A stretch of DNA of 64,000 nt, taken from NCBI GenBank assembly GCA_934359255.1, contig CAKRLG010000005.1, positions 96,997 to 160,996 of the forward strand. Reading direction: 5' to 3'. Under the pieces are notes generated by a model. That model was not told the DNA's origin. It saw nothing but the letters and a program-made list of their open reading frames with translations, and made no database searches. Shown here piece after piece: positions 19,645-28,324 of this stretch. Within the stretch, counting starts at the first letter, position 1. Every line of letters starts with the position of its first letter. A program made the position numbers and the translations under genes. The stretch is from an uncultured Ruminococcus sp. (GTDB taxonomy: Bacteria > Bacillota > Clostridia > Lachnospirales > Lachnospiraceae).

Positions 19645-20268
19645 TTATCGTCCCCCTTTTCCTTCCAGTTTTGCAAAATTTTTCAAAATCTGCAGTCCCA
19701 CATGGGAACTTTTCTCCGGATGGAACTGGCAGGCAAACAGATTGCCGCTCTCCACGGATGCATGGATGTGTGTACCATATTCGGTGGTAGCCGTAACAAT
19801 CTTTTCATCCTGCGCTTTCAGATAATACGAATGAACAAAATACACATAAGAATCCTCCGGAACGCCCTCGAATAAGCGTCCTTTATTGGGAAACCGGATG
19901 TTGTTCCAGCCCATATGAGGAATCTTCAGACCTTCCGCTGCCGGGATGCGAAGAATCTCTCCTTTTAAGATGCCAAGGCCCTCCACGCCCGGGCTCTCCT
20001 CACTTTTTTCAAACAGAAGCTGCAGTCCCAGACAGATTCCCAGAAACGGAGTCTGCTCCTGAACTACCTGGTGAATCACGGGTACCAACCCGAAATGGTG
20101 CAGGTTTTCCATCGCATCTCCAAAACTTCCCACACCCGGTAACACCACTTTATCCGCAGCCAGAATCTCTTTCGGATCTCTGGTAACCAGAACATCCTCT
20201 CCTATCAGCTGCAGAGCTTTTTCCACGCTTTTCATATTTCCCGCATCATAATCAATCAGTGCTATCAT
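19645..20268 (-). CDS. hisH: Imidazole glycerol phosphate synthase, glutaminase subunit
   Basis: Class I glutamine amidotransferase of 207 residues that feeds ammonia to HisF. The nucleophile elbow is [12 protein letters not shown], with catalytic His and Glu in [10 protein letters not shown] start at [11 protein letters not shown] (20268), the family N-terminus, behind AGGAG; a longer frame of 26 codons is not conserved-looking. A 21-bp imperfect palindrome lies about 90 bases upstream. Confidence 0.95.
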   Translation of the reverse strand: MIALIDYDAGNMKSVEKALQLIGEDVLVTRDPKEILAADKVVLPGVGSFGDAMENLHHFGLVPVIHQVVQEQTPFLGICLGLQLLFEKSEESPGVEGLGILKGEILRIPAAEGLKIPHMGWNNIRFPNKGRLFEGVPEDSYVYFVHSYYLKAQDEKIVTATTEYGTHIHASVESGNLFACQFHPEKSSHVGLQILKNFAKLEGKGGR

Positions 20269-20355
20269 GTCTTCACTCCTCATCTGTTTTTCTGACACCT
20301 CCGCTGCTCCATCACGGCTGTGTCCGCGATCTTTTGGATCGATCATTTTATCAAA

Positions 20356-20376
20356 TTGTAGATGTAACAGCTACAA
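20356..20376. promoter_or_regulatory. 21-bp imperfect palindrome upstream of hisHF
   Basis: TTGTAG..TGT..ACA..CTACAA with nine of ten arm positions complementary. On the minus strand it overlaps a possible promoter (TTGTAG, 17-bp spacer, TGATAA). This looks like a repressor operator; I do not recognise the regulator. A second hairpin, CCAGATA/TATCTGG at 20432-20450, has no U-run and is not a clear terminator. Confidence 0.45.
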
Positions 20377-20475
20377 ATACAAAAACTGACAAAACTTTAC
20401 TCTTTAGTTTATCACAGTTTCACAGTGAATGCCAGATACATTCTATCTGGAATCTGTGATTTTCCCGCATGATTT

Positions 20476-20970
20476 TCAGCTATCCTGCTGCATCGCTGCC
20501 GGAAGTTTTCTCGCCTTCGCGGTAAATTCTTTCACATCGATGCGGATCACGTTGACGATAGATACTAATTTTTCATCAAAAGAAAAATCTTTTCCCGTCT
20601 GCTGTTTCATCAGCAGGGATAAAGCTTTCTCCTTTTCTTCCACGTCTGTCACCAGCGTTCCATAGCCACGCCCCATCACACTCTGATACGCCATTCCATA
20701 CTGACAGGCTACCTTTCCCTCAAAAGGAATCAGATCCGTCTCCAGGGCAAAAGAAACTTTTGGATTTTTCTCTAAAACATCGAATTTGTATCCTTTGGTG
20801 GCTCCATGGAGGTAAAATGTCAGCTTTCCATCCACATATTCATATCCATAATTCATTGGCACCACATATGGCCATCCTTCGTCGGACAATCCCAGATGCA
20901 GGATTTTCGTCTTGTTGATAATATCTAAAATGTCATGGATATCGGTTACTTCCCGTTCCCGTCGTGTCAT
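20476..20970 (-). CDS. Pyridoxamine 5'-phosphate oxidase-family flavin protein (NimA-like)
   Basis: 164 residues. The N-terminus MTRREREVTDIHDILDIINK followed by GWPYVVPMNYGYEY and LTFYLHGATKGYKFD matches the FMN-binding split-barrel group that includes 5-nitroimidazole reductases (Nim). Members bind flavin or heme; substrate cannot be told from sequence. It lies between an aldo/keto reductase and hisH, all on the same strand, 33 bases after the reductase gene, suggesting a two-gene unit with it. Confidence 0.8.
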   Translation of the reverse strand: MTRREREVTDIHDILDIINKTKILHLGLSDEGWPYVVPMNYGYEYVDGKLTFYLHGATKGYKFDVLEKNPKVSFALETDLIPFEGKVACQYGMAYQSVMGRGYGTLVTDVEEKEKALSLLMKQQTGKDFSFDEKLVSIVNVIRIDVKEFTAKARKLPAAMQQDS

Positions 20971-21003
20971 AATTTTTCTCCTTCTCTGTGATCTGTTTAT
21001 TTT

Positions 21004-22011
21004 TTACTCTCCAAAATCAGCTGCACAGACCTTCAGTTTTTCCCGGATCGGCAGGTGGTACGGACAGCGTGGTTCGCATTTACCGCAGCCGATGCAAGCG
21101 GAAGCTTTTACTTTTAATGTACTGTAGCGGTCTCTCGCCCACTGTTCCAGATCGTACCGCTGCAGATAACCGGCGAATAAAAAGACACTGGGAATCTGAA
21201 TACCTACGCTGCACGGTGCACAGTAATTACATCGACGACAAAAATCTGTTCCCAGCCGATCGCGCACTTCCTGGATTTTCTGCTCTTCTTCCTTCGTCAG
21301 TGGTTTCAGATCCTCACAGGCTTTCTGATTTTCTTCCAGTTCGCGGATCTCTGCCATGCCCGGGATAGTGATCGTCACATCCGGGTTGGAACAGACATAG
21401 CGAAGTGCCAGTGCTCCGTCTTCGATTGCACCTCCCGCCAACGGTTTCATATCGATAAATCCGATATTTTTCTCTCCGCACCGACGGATCAGCTCCGCAC
21501 CCTGCTGCTCCACAATATTATAAGGAAACATGATCGTCTCCACCCAGTCCAGAGTCAACGCACGCTCAAAAACTGCCGTGGAATGTGCTGTGATTCCGAT
21601 ATGCCCGATCTTTCCTGCTTCTTTTGCCTCCAGCAGTGCTTCCAGCGCGCCGCCTACTCCGATCACCTGATCCAGCTGTTCCATACTCGGATTATGTACC
21701 TGATACAGATCAATATAGTCTGTGCGGAAATTCCGAAGACTCGTCTCGATATCTGCCGCCATCGCTTCTTTTGTTCTCGCCATGGATTTTGTTGCCAGCA
21801 CAAACTGATCACGGATTCCTTCCAGACCATAACCGATGTACTGCTCGCTGACGGTGTAGCCTCTCGCAGAATCAATATAATTGATCCCCCGTTTTACCAT
21901 ATCCTGTAACAGTTTTTTTGTTCCCTCTTCATCAATCTTCTGGATCGGAATCCCGCCAAATCCCATGCGGGACACTTTCAATCCTGTTTTTCCAAGTGTT
22001 CTGTATTCCAT
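21004..22011 (-). CDS. Aldo/keto reductase with C-terminal 2x[4Fe-4S] domain
   Basis: 335 residues. An AKR barrel occupies residues 1-255 (FGGIPIQ, INYIDSARGY with the catalytic Asp and Tyr, GHIGITAHS). It is followed by a ferredoxin-like tail with CRRCNYCAPC and ACIGCGKCEPRCP, a composition common in anaerobic Firmicutes. The clusters suggest electron exchange with a partner rather than simple NADPH chemistry; the substrate is unknown. An extended -10 (TGTTATAAT, minus strand, around 22061-22066) precedes it. Confidence 0.88.
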   Translation of the reverse strand: MEYRTLGKTGLKVSRMGFGGIPIQKIDEEGTKKLLQDMVKRGINYIDSARGYTVSEQYIGYGLEGIRDQFVLATKSMARTKEAMAADIETSLRNFRTDYIDLYQVHNPSMEQLDQVIGVGGALEALLEAKEAGKIGHIGITAHSTAVFERALTLDWVETIMFPYNIVEQQGAELIRRCGEKNIGFIDMKPLAGGAIEDGALALRYVCSNPDVTITIPGMAEIRELEENQKACEDLKPLTKEEEQKIQEVRDRLGTDFCRRCNYCAPCSVGIQIPSVFLFAGYLQRYDLEQWARDRYSTLKVKASACIGCGKCEPRCPYHLPIREKLKVCAADFGE

Positions 22012-22092
22012 TTATGTTTCTCCTTTTTCTATATTGTATATTCTAATTTTTATGAGATACATTATAACATTTTATGAGCCGGAATAAAATCT

Positions 22093-22137
22093 AAAAAAGC
22101 CAGTATTCTTATATTTCGATAAGAAATACTGGCTTTA
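22093..22137 (-). terminator. Terminator of the MacB-like ABC gene
   Basis: Minus strand AAAGCCAGTATTTCTTAT pairs with ATAAGAATACTGGCTTTT, followed by TTAG. It is 55 bases past the stop codon. Confidence 0.85.
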
Positions 22138-22190
22138 TTGAACGAACGGATCACACACAAGACCGAACGCGTTTTCTCATTTTTTATTTT

Positions 22191-25100
22191 TTAGTCATTC
22201 CTCAGTGCCGTCACCGGATCACTCTTTGCCGCTTTCTTCGATGGAATCAGTCCACCGATAAAAGTAAGAAATACGCTCAGTGCGATCAGGATAAGTGCCG
22301 GAATCACCGGCAGAGATGCACTGACAGCAGTCGTATCTGCCAGCGCATGGATCAGGGCATTGCCCGGAATCAGCAGCAACAACGTCAGTCCGATACCGAT
22401 CAGACCGGCGCACAGACCGATGATACATGTTTCCGCATTGAACACCTGAGAAATATTTCCCTTGGATGCTCCGATGGCTCGCAGGATACCGATTTCTTTC
22501 CGGCGTTCCAGCACACTGATATAGGTAATAACTCCGATCATGATCGAAGAAACCACCAGTGAGATCGCCACGAACGCGATCAGCACATAACTGATAATAT
22601 CCACGATATCCGTCACGGAGGACATCAGTGTTCCGACCATATCCGTATAGCTGATCACCTGCTCGTCTTTTCCTTCTTTTTCCATCTTGCTGTTATAATT
22701 ATCCAGAAGCTGCACGATCTGTTCTTTGCTTGCAAAATCTTTCGGATAGATGGAGATGCCGCTCGGTTCTGCGGTATCCGCATATCCAAGTTTCTGCAGG
22801 TTTGAATCATACGTCGCACTTCCCTGGCTTCCCATCGACATCATCAGTTCCGTCAGTTCTTCTCCGTCCATGCTGATGTCAAAGGCATCGGTAAATGCAT
22901 TGGCATCGATAGAAAAGGCATTCTGCAGATTTTCTCCTATCTGGCTCATTGCCTGCGTCATCGCTTTTTCCATACCACCGGCAATCTGCGTCATCATCTG
23001 TTCCATCGCTTTCGAAATCTGCGTTCCCAGAGCCTGCGACAATGTATTGCCGTAAGACGAGAATGCGCTCTGCATATAGGTTCCGATTGCTGTAGAAATC
23101 TGTTCTTCCACGCCTTTCGTATCGATCATCTTCATAAGACCGGTGGAAAGTTCCTGTTTTGCACTGTCTGTTCCCAGATAATCCATGAAATACTCGCCCA
23201 TTTTTGCCGGATCCGGATAACCGTTTTCCTGTACATAGGCTTCGTACCCCTCCAACAGCTCTTTGGAAAGCTTTTCCAGCTGTTCTTTTGTAATATTCAC
23301 ATCCCCGTTAATGTGAATATTTTTCTCTGCCCATGCAGTCAGGATCTGCTGACACTCCTCCGTTTGCAAATATTCCGTCAGATATTCATCCAGTTTCGTC
23401 ATATCTGTGTAACCATTTTTCTCAATATACTGCTGGAATCCACTCATGATATCTTTGATCAGCTGCTGCAGTTCCTCTTTGGAAACCTCAATGGAACCGC
23501 CGGCTTCAATGATTTCTTTGATATTATTTTTCAGGATTTCCTGCGCTTTTTCTGTATTCAGATATCCGGTAAAATTTTCTCCCAAACCGGAATAATCCGC
23601 TTCCGGATGTTCTTTTGCGTAGTCCTGATACCCATTTAACAGTGTCGTGGCAAGTTTGCCCACATCTTCACCGGATGCCTGAATCTTGATTCCACTCATC
23701 AGATTGCCCAGAGACAGATCCGGTGCCTGCGGAAGAGAAATATCAATGGCATTCAGATCCAGCATACCTGAAAGATCCAGGGTGTTCGGATCAACGGAAA
23801 ATACACCTGAGAGATCTCCGCTGCCTGCCATCGCATTCGCCATGGCATTTTCATCAAATTTGAATGCATTTTGCAACTTTTTCTCATCAATCTTAAAAAG
23901 TGATCCCATATCAAAATCATTGTCCGACTCTTTACCAAATTCTTCGTTGGTAAATACATCAATGTCTTCGTTTTTCATCTGGGCTTTTACGATCTTACTG
24001 TCTTTAGCTTCTTCGATCACATGATCAGTCAGTTCTGCCGGATAATAGATACCGGTTCGAAGCAGGGTACCGTTGGCATCCTCGGATGGCTGTACGATAC
24101 CTACCACCTTCAGGTCTTCTCCATTTTTCACCAGTTTCTTCATATATTTCTCATTATCGGATTTGTCTTTCCAGATCTTGTACTCACTGTCATAACTGTA
24201 ATAATCCGATGCATTGACCAGTTTAAATGTAGTTCCCAGAATATCCTCATAGCTGTATGTGCCGATATTATCCGGAGTATCCACATCATCGCCTTTCATG
24301 AACTGCGCAATCATATCGTCAAGTTCCACGGAATCTCTGAGTCCCAGCGTATACAGGAGAAAATCGCTGATGCTTCCGTCTGAAGTCATAACTACCACAC
24401 ATTCGTCATAACTTTCCGGCCAGTGACCTGCTTTTACATCGTACTGATTTTTATACAGGCTGTCTTCTCTCGGCATCTCATAGAACACATCGGTGCTCAT
24501 CATCGAGGACATAATACTGTTCGTGCTCGTCGAAGAACCGAGACCCAGAGAGGAGAATGACTTGTCCGGGTTGACCTGACGGATCTTCCCGCCATCTTTG
24601 TCCTGGCGGAAAATCTGCGGTGTTACGCTGTAGCTGTATTCTACCGATTTTGCGTATTTGCTGACTTTCTTTTCGTGATCATCGAGGTATTTTTTCAGTG
24701 ATTTCAGATCGTTGGAGTCCATCGTAGAGAACATATTTGTGACCATCTGTACGACATTGACCTGATCGTCTTTCTTTTCTTCCTTGTCACTGTTGCTGTT
24801 TCCCATACTCATCGACATCATCGAAGTCAGGTCAAATCCGGTGCTCTGGATCTCCAGCGGATATTCCGATAAGGTTTCTTCCTCTACCGACTGGATATAA
24901 GCATTCACTCCATTTGACAGTGCAAGGATCAGGGCGATACCGATGATTCCAATGGATCCTGCAAAGGATGTCAGAAGAGTTCTCGCTTTCTTAGTCTTTA
25001 AGTTATTGAAACTCAGTGCCAGGGCTGTCAGGAATGACATCGAAGATTTTCCCATATTTTTATGCTCCGGAGGTGCAAGTGCTGCCTCGTCTACCTCATA

Positions 25101-25772
25101 CGGATTGGTATCCGATCGGATCTTTCCATCCCGAAGATTGACGATTCTCGTGGCATAAAGTTCTGCCAGCTCCGGATTATGCGTAACCATAACAACCAGA
25201 CGGTCTTTCGCCACTTCCCGCAGAAGATCCATAACCTGTACACTGGTATTGCTGTCCAGTGCTCCGGTCGGCTCATCCGCAAGCAGAATCTCAGGGTCAT
25301 TGACCAGTGCTCTGGCGATGGCCACTCGCTGCATCTGTCCGCCCGATAACTGACTTGGGCGTTTCTCAATCTGCTCACCCAGACCTACTTTTTCCAGCGC
25401 TTCTTTTGCCCTTCTCCGGCGTTCTGCTTTTCCCACACCGGAGATGGTCAGCGCAAGCTCCACATTGGCGAGCAGTGTCTGATGGGGAATCAGATTATAA
25501 CTCTGGAAGACAAATCCGATCGTATGATTTCGGTACGAATCCCAGTCCCTGTCTTTGTATCTTTTGGTGGAAATTCCGTTGATGATCAGATCCCCACTGT
25601 CATAACGATCCAGTCCGCCGATAATATTTAACAGTGTGGTCTTTCCTGAACCACTGGGTCCGAGAATCGCAACAAATTCATTATCCCGCAGATTCAGACT
25701 GACATCATCCAGGGCTTTCTGCACCAGTTTTCCCGTTTTATATTCTTTTCGAATGTGTTGGATTTGAAGCAT
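22191..25772 (-). CDS. MacB-like ABC protein: ATPase fused to FtsX permease with a large outside domain
   Basis: 1,193 residues. The N-terminal ATPase has Walker [13 protein letters not shown], signature LSGGQMQR and Walker B ILLADEPTGALD. TM1 (TSFAGSIGIIGIALILALSNG) follows near residue 275. Then comes an unusually long extracytoplasmic region of about 700 residues, rich in polar helices, and a C-terminal three-helix FtsX module ending in SKKAAKSDPVTALRND. The start MLQIQHIRKEY has AAGGAAAG upstream; a longer frame of 64 codons is rejected. Exporter-type ABC proteins of this kind move peptides or lipoproteins, or act mechanically; the cargo is unknown. Four tandem hexamers upstream suggest control by an OmpR-type regulator. 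Confidence 0.85.
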   Translation of the reverse strand: MLQIQHIRKEYKTGKLVQKALDDVSLNLRDNEFVAILGPSGSGKTTLLNIIGGLDRYDSGDLIINGISTKRYKDRDWDSYRNHTIGFVFQSYNLIPHQTLLANVELALTISGVGKAERRRRAKEALEKVGLGEQIEKRPSQLSGGQMQRVAIARALVNDPEILLADEPTGALDSNTSVQVMDLLREVAKDRLVVMVTHNPELAELYATRIVNLRDGKIRSDTNPYEVDEAALAPPEHKNMGKSSMSFLTALALSFNNLKTKKARTLLTSFAGSIGIIGIALILALSNGVNAYIQSVEEETLSEYPLEIQSTGFDLTSMMSMSMGNSNSDKEEKKDDQVNVVQMVTNMFSTMDSNDLKSLKKYLDDHEKKVSKYAKSVEYSYSVTPQIFRQDKDGGKIRQVNPDKSFSSLGLGSSTSTNSIMSSMMSTDVFYEMPREDSLYKNQYDVKAGHWPESYDECVVVMTSDGSISDFLLYTLGLRDSVELDDMIAQFMKGDDVDTPDNIGTYSYEDILGTTFKLVNASDYYSYDSEYKIWKDKSDNEKYMKKLVKNGEDLKVVGIVQPSEDANGTLLRTGIYYPAELTDHVIEEAKDSKIVKAQMKNEDIDVFTNEEFGKESDNDFDMGSLFKIDEKKLQNAFKFDENAMANAMAGSGDLSGVFSVDPNTLDLSGMLDLNAIDISLPQAPDLSLGNLMSGIKIQASGEDVGKLATTLLNGYQDYAKEHPEADYSGLGENFTGYLNTEKAQEILKNNIKEIIEAGGSIEVSKEELQQLIKDIMSGFQQYIEKNGYTDMTKLDEYLTEYLQTEECQQILTAWAEKNIHINGDVNITKEQLEKLSKELLEGYEAYVQENGYPDPAKMGEYFMDYLGTDSAKQELSTGLMKMIDTKGVEEQISTAIGTYMQSAFSSYGNTLSQALGTQISKAMEQMMTQIAGGMEKAMTQAMSQIGENLQNAFSIDANAFTDAFDISMDGEELTELMMSMGSQGSATYDSNLQKLGYADTAEPSGISIYPKDFASKEQIVQLLDNYNSKMEKEGKDEQVISYTDMVGTLMSSVTDIVDIISYVLIAFVAISLVVSSIMIGVITYISVLERRKEIGILRAIGASKGNISQVFNAETCIIGLCAGLIGIGLTLLLLIPGNALIHALADTTAVSASLPVIPALILIALSVFLTFIGGLIPSKKAAKSDPVTALRND

Positions 25773-25916
25773 ATTCTTCTTTCCTTTTGCTTCGCTGTTT
25801 TCATGGTAAACTCCCATAAAACATACGGCGCCAACACCAGGATCATCCGGTATCAACGCCGATTTTCGCAGATGATTATATACTAGCATAAATCTGGCAG
25901 GGTGAAAATAAAAAGA

Positions 25917-25955
25917 ATCTAAACTTCTGTAAAACCTCTGTAAACAATCGTTTAA
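25917..25955 (-). promoter_or_regulatory. Four tandem hexamers with 11-bp period (PhoP/OmpR-type box)
   Basis: Minus strand TTAAAC, TTTACA, TTTACA and TTAGAT are each separated by five bases. The arrangement equals the direct-repeat architecture of Bacillus PhoP boxes (TTAACA-like, 11-bp period). A TATAAT (25880-25875) lies 36 bases downstream, then the ABC gene start. The array starts only 12 bases after the mgtC stop codon. Confidence 0.5.
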
Positions 25956-25967
25956 ACCAGACAAGGA

Positions 25968-26645
25968 TCAGATAACATCCACACTGGTCACACCGGGAAT
26001 TTTCTCCAGCACTTCTACATAACTGCTCTTATATGCAGTAGGCAGCCGTAATGTCAGAAGCAGGGCGTATGGCATTCTTTTCGTTTTCCCCTTGATCACA
26101 TCCATAGAATCCACCTGTATCTGATTCTCCTGAAGGTTTTCCAAAAATTCAGAAATGCTTCCATTGGCTTCCAGTTCCACGTATACGGATAAATATTTAC
26201 TGCGTCGAAAAAAATACTTTTCCAGACGTGGCAGTACATGAAGAGAAATCAGTACACATGCAGTAATGATGACTCCACCATCCAGGAATCCAATACCAAC
26301 CGCAAGACCGATACATGCACAAGCCCATAAACTTGCCGCAGTTGTCAGTCCCCGCACCTGATGTCCGGACACAATGATGGTTCCTACTCCCAGAAATCCT
26401 ACCCCGCTGATCACCTGCGATGCCATACGCGAAAGATCCGATTTTCCCGGAAAATATACCTCCATATACTGCGCCGTCAACATAACCATCGTTGCTCCCA
26501 GACATACAATCGTATTCGTCTTTGTTCCTGCCCCACGTTTTTTCAATCCTCTGTCCAGACCGATCACACATCCCAGTATCATAGAAACTACGATTCGGAT
26601 CAGGACATTTGGCATGGTCCATTCCACACATGAAAAACCCAACAT
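25968..26645 (-). CDS. MgtC/SapB-family membrane protein
   Basis: 225 residues with an N-terminal membrane domain of four to five helices (VSMILGCVIGLDRGLKKRGAGTKTN and RMASQVISGVGFLGVGTIIV are the family signature) and a C-terminal ACT-like cytosolic domain. MgtC proteins are linked to magnesium limitation and inhibition of F-type ATPase in pathogens; in commensal Firmicutes the role is uncertain. AAGGAGG lies seven bases before the ATG. It appears to be its own transcription unit with AT-rich DNA upstream (26650-26844), where I see no further feature. Confidence 0.85.
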   Translation of the reverse strand: MLGFSCVEWTMPNVLIRIVVSMILGCVIGLDRGLKKRGAGTKTNTIVCLGATMVMLTAQYMEVYFPGKSDLSRMASQVISGVGFLGVGTIIVSGHQVRGLTTAASLWACACIGLAVGIGFLDGGVIITACVLISLHVLPRLEKYFFRRSKYLSVYVELEANGSISEFLENLQENQIQVDSMDVIKGKTKRMPYALLLTLRLPTAYKSSYVEVLEKIPGVTSVDVI

Positions 26646-26844
26646 GCAATTCCTCCTTATAACTTTTGCTCTCGTATTTCTTTATTATACTATATCATAT
26701 TTTTATATACTTTTCAAACGTTTTAATATATTTTGCTTTCATTTTATTATGTATCATTTCAATACATATTACATTTAACTTTACCATGACTAAATAATCG
26801 TATCTTTCTTCTGCCTGTAACCTGTTCCTCACAAAATGTCATTT

Positions 26845-26891
26845 TTTATAGAAAGACAGACCAGGTCGGTACACGGCTCTGGTCTGTCTTT
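26845..26891 (-). terminator. Terminator of the GntR/LacI-type regulator gene
   Basis: AAAGACAGACCAG and CTGGTCTGTCTTT are perfectly paired, followed on the minus strand by TCTATAAAAAATG. It lies just past the stop codon at 26900. Confidence 0.8.
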
Positions 26892-26899
26892 TCACACTC

Positions 26900-28039
26900 T
26901 TATTCTTTTTCAGAAGTGATCTTCTCCATAAAAATTCCCGAAATCAGATAATCTTTTTCTTCTCCTGCATGTCCATTCAGTTTATCCAGCATACGCTCCA
27001 TCGCGCACTGTGCGATCTTCTGCTCGTCCTGGCGGATGTGTGTCAGTTTGTACTGCCCAGATCCGATGTGGTTTTCATCCATGCAGCACACTTCTATCCT
27101 GCCATTTAACGCTTTCGCTTCCAGAACAGCCTCTGTCTCCATGGCAACACTGTACTCGCCACATACGATGCCTTCGAGTTCCCTGCAGTATCTCTCGATA
27201 TACTCTGCAATCTGCTTCCGATAGATCTCTCCGCGGACTTCCACCGGATTTTCATAGGTAATATACGGGAGGCTGCACTTTCCGACCGGAGTCATACCAT
27301 ATGCGGAGATTCCCTGATAAAATCCTTCGCTGCGTTCTCCAAGCGAAGACGTTCCGGTCTCTTCCACTGTGATAAATCCTATTTTTTTCTTACCGGTTTC
27401 CGCAAAATACCGAACCAACCGTGACATGCTCTGCACATTGTCCGTCCGTACCGAATCCAGCGAGATTCCATCTAATTTTTTATCAATAAGTACGGTTGGA
27501 TATCCGTCAATCACCAGTCGAAGAATCTCGGTATTATAATACGATCCATGGCATGGCATTACAAACATTCCTTTCGCACCGATACCGCGCAGATAGCGGA
27601 TTGCCTGTGTCTCCAGTTCCCGGTTTCCGTAGGAAAAACATGGGTACAGATGGTATCCCGCCTTTCTAGCCTGCTGCTCCAGTTCATACATGATCTGCAG
27701 ACCATAGCTGGAACTGATATGTTCAAAAATCACTCCGAGAACAGGTTCCCCTGTCTGAGTAATCTCTGATTTTTCCGGTAATACCGCTTTTTCTTCCACC
27801 TCAATCCTGCCAACTTCCGGGTATTCCATGACAAAACTGCCTTTCCCTCTGATCCTGCGAATCCTGTGTTCCTCTGCCAGAAGATTCAGTGCTTTTTTTA
27901 CCGTGATCGCACTCACTCCGTAATGTGCAATCATATCCTCCTCCACCTCAAGTTTATCACCCGGCTTCAGGTCTCCACACTCTATCTTCTGTTTCAGATC
28001 ATTATATATATTTTCGTATAGAAACTGCTTCTTCGTCAT
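26900..28039 (-). CDS. Transcription regulator: GntR winged helix + LacI-type sugar-sensing domain (AraR-like)
   Basis: 379 residues. The N-terminal GntR winged helix (residues 1-70) has LKPGDKLEVEEDMIAHYGVSAITVKKALNLL. From about residue 95 a periplasmic-binding-like effector domain begins (VLGVIFEHISSSYGLQIMYELEQQARKAGYHLYPC) and ends with SMLD-type dimer strands. This architecture matches AraR of Bacillus, a repressor released by a sugar. It is placed directly downstream of the DUF5054 gene on the same strand, so it probably controls the HAD-DUF5054 pair and itself. Its leader carries a GTAAC repeat copy. Confidence 0.88.
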   Translation of the reverse strand: MTKKQFLYENIYNDLKQKIECGDLKPGDKLEVEEDMIAHYGVSAITVKKALNLLAEEHRIRRIRGKGSFVMEYPEVGRIEVEEKAVLPEKSEITQTGEPVLGVIFEHISSSYGLQIMYELEQQARKAGYHLYPCFSYGNRELETQAIRYLRGIGAKGMFVMPCHGSYYNTEILRLVIDGYPTVLIDKKLDGISLDSVRTDNVQSMSRLVRYFAETGKKKIGFITVEETGTSSLGERSEGFYQGISAYGMTPVGKCSLPYITYENPVEVRGEIYRKQIAEYIERYCRELEGIVCGEYSVAMETEAVLEAKALNGRIEVCCMDENHIGSGQYKLTHIRQDEQKIAQCAMERMLDKLNGHAGEEKDYLISGIFMEKITSEKE

Positions 28040-28068
28040 GAATAGCCCCTTTCTTCGTTTCTTTTTTG

Positions 28069-28130
28069 CACCTGTTCAGCAGAAATCTTCACAGTAAAGT
28101 GCCCTGAAATACTACCTGCTGAATAGTTAC
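28069..28130 (-). repeat. Leader inverted repeat, copy 8 (GntR gene)
   Basis: Sense direction GTAACTATTCAGCAGG (from 28130) and CTGCTGAACAGGTG (to 28069), 30 bases before the ATG and just upstream of the purine-rich ribosome-binding site. A TATAAT at 28149-28144 provides a promoter -10 for the gene. Confidence 0.65.
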
Positions 28131-28158
28131 AGACCCTGATATCATTATATTCGATTCC

Positions 28159-28287
28159 TTGCAAAAAGAAAAGTAAATATATACAATGATTCCGCATATT
28201 CACCGCATCTGGCTGTGAACATGCGGAATGAGGTGACCTTAAAAAGTCAAACTTTTATGAGACGACCTCAATCGTCTGGTTTTTTTT
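28159..28287 (+). ncRNA. Candidate small RNA with own promoter and terminator
   Basis: Plus strand TTGCAA (28159-28164), 17-bp spacer, TACAAT (28182-28187), then about 90 bases of inverted repeats: ATTCCGCAT...ATGCGGAAT and AAAAGT/ACTTTT nested in GAGGT/ACCTC. They end with AGACGA/TCGTCT followed by GG and eight T (28280-28287). No ORF of note is present. It runs opposite to the flanking minus-strand genes. Alternatively the palindromes are DNA operators for the adjacent regulator, and the T run is incidental. Confidence 0.4.
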
Positions 28288-28324
28288 ATACTGCCAGAAG
28301 ATTGTGCCTGTACTGAACAGAATC

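Noticed and set aside
20411-20460. Hairpin after the PNPOx-like gene as a terminator
   Set aside because: The stem CCAGATA/TATCTGG with flanking ATCACAG/CTGTGAT pairs well but has no U-run on the minus strand.
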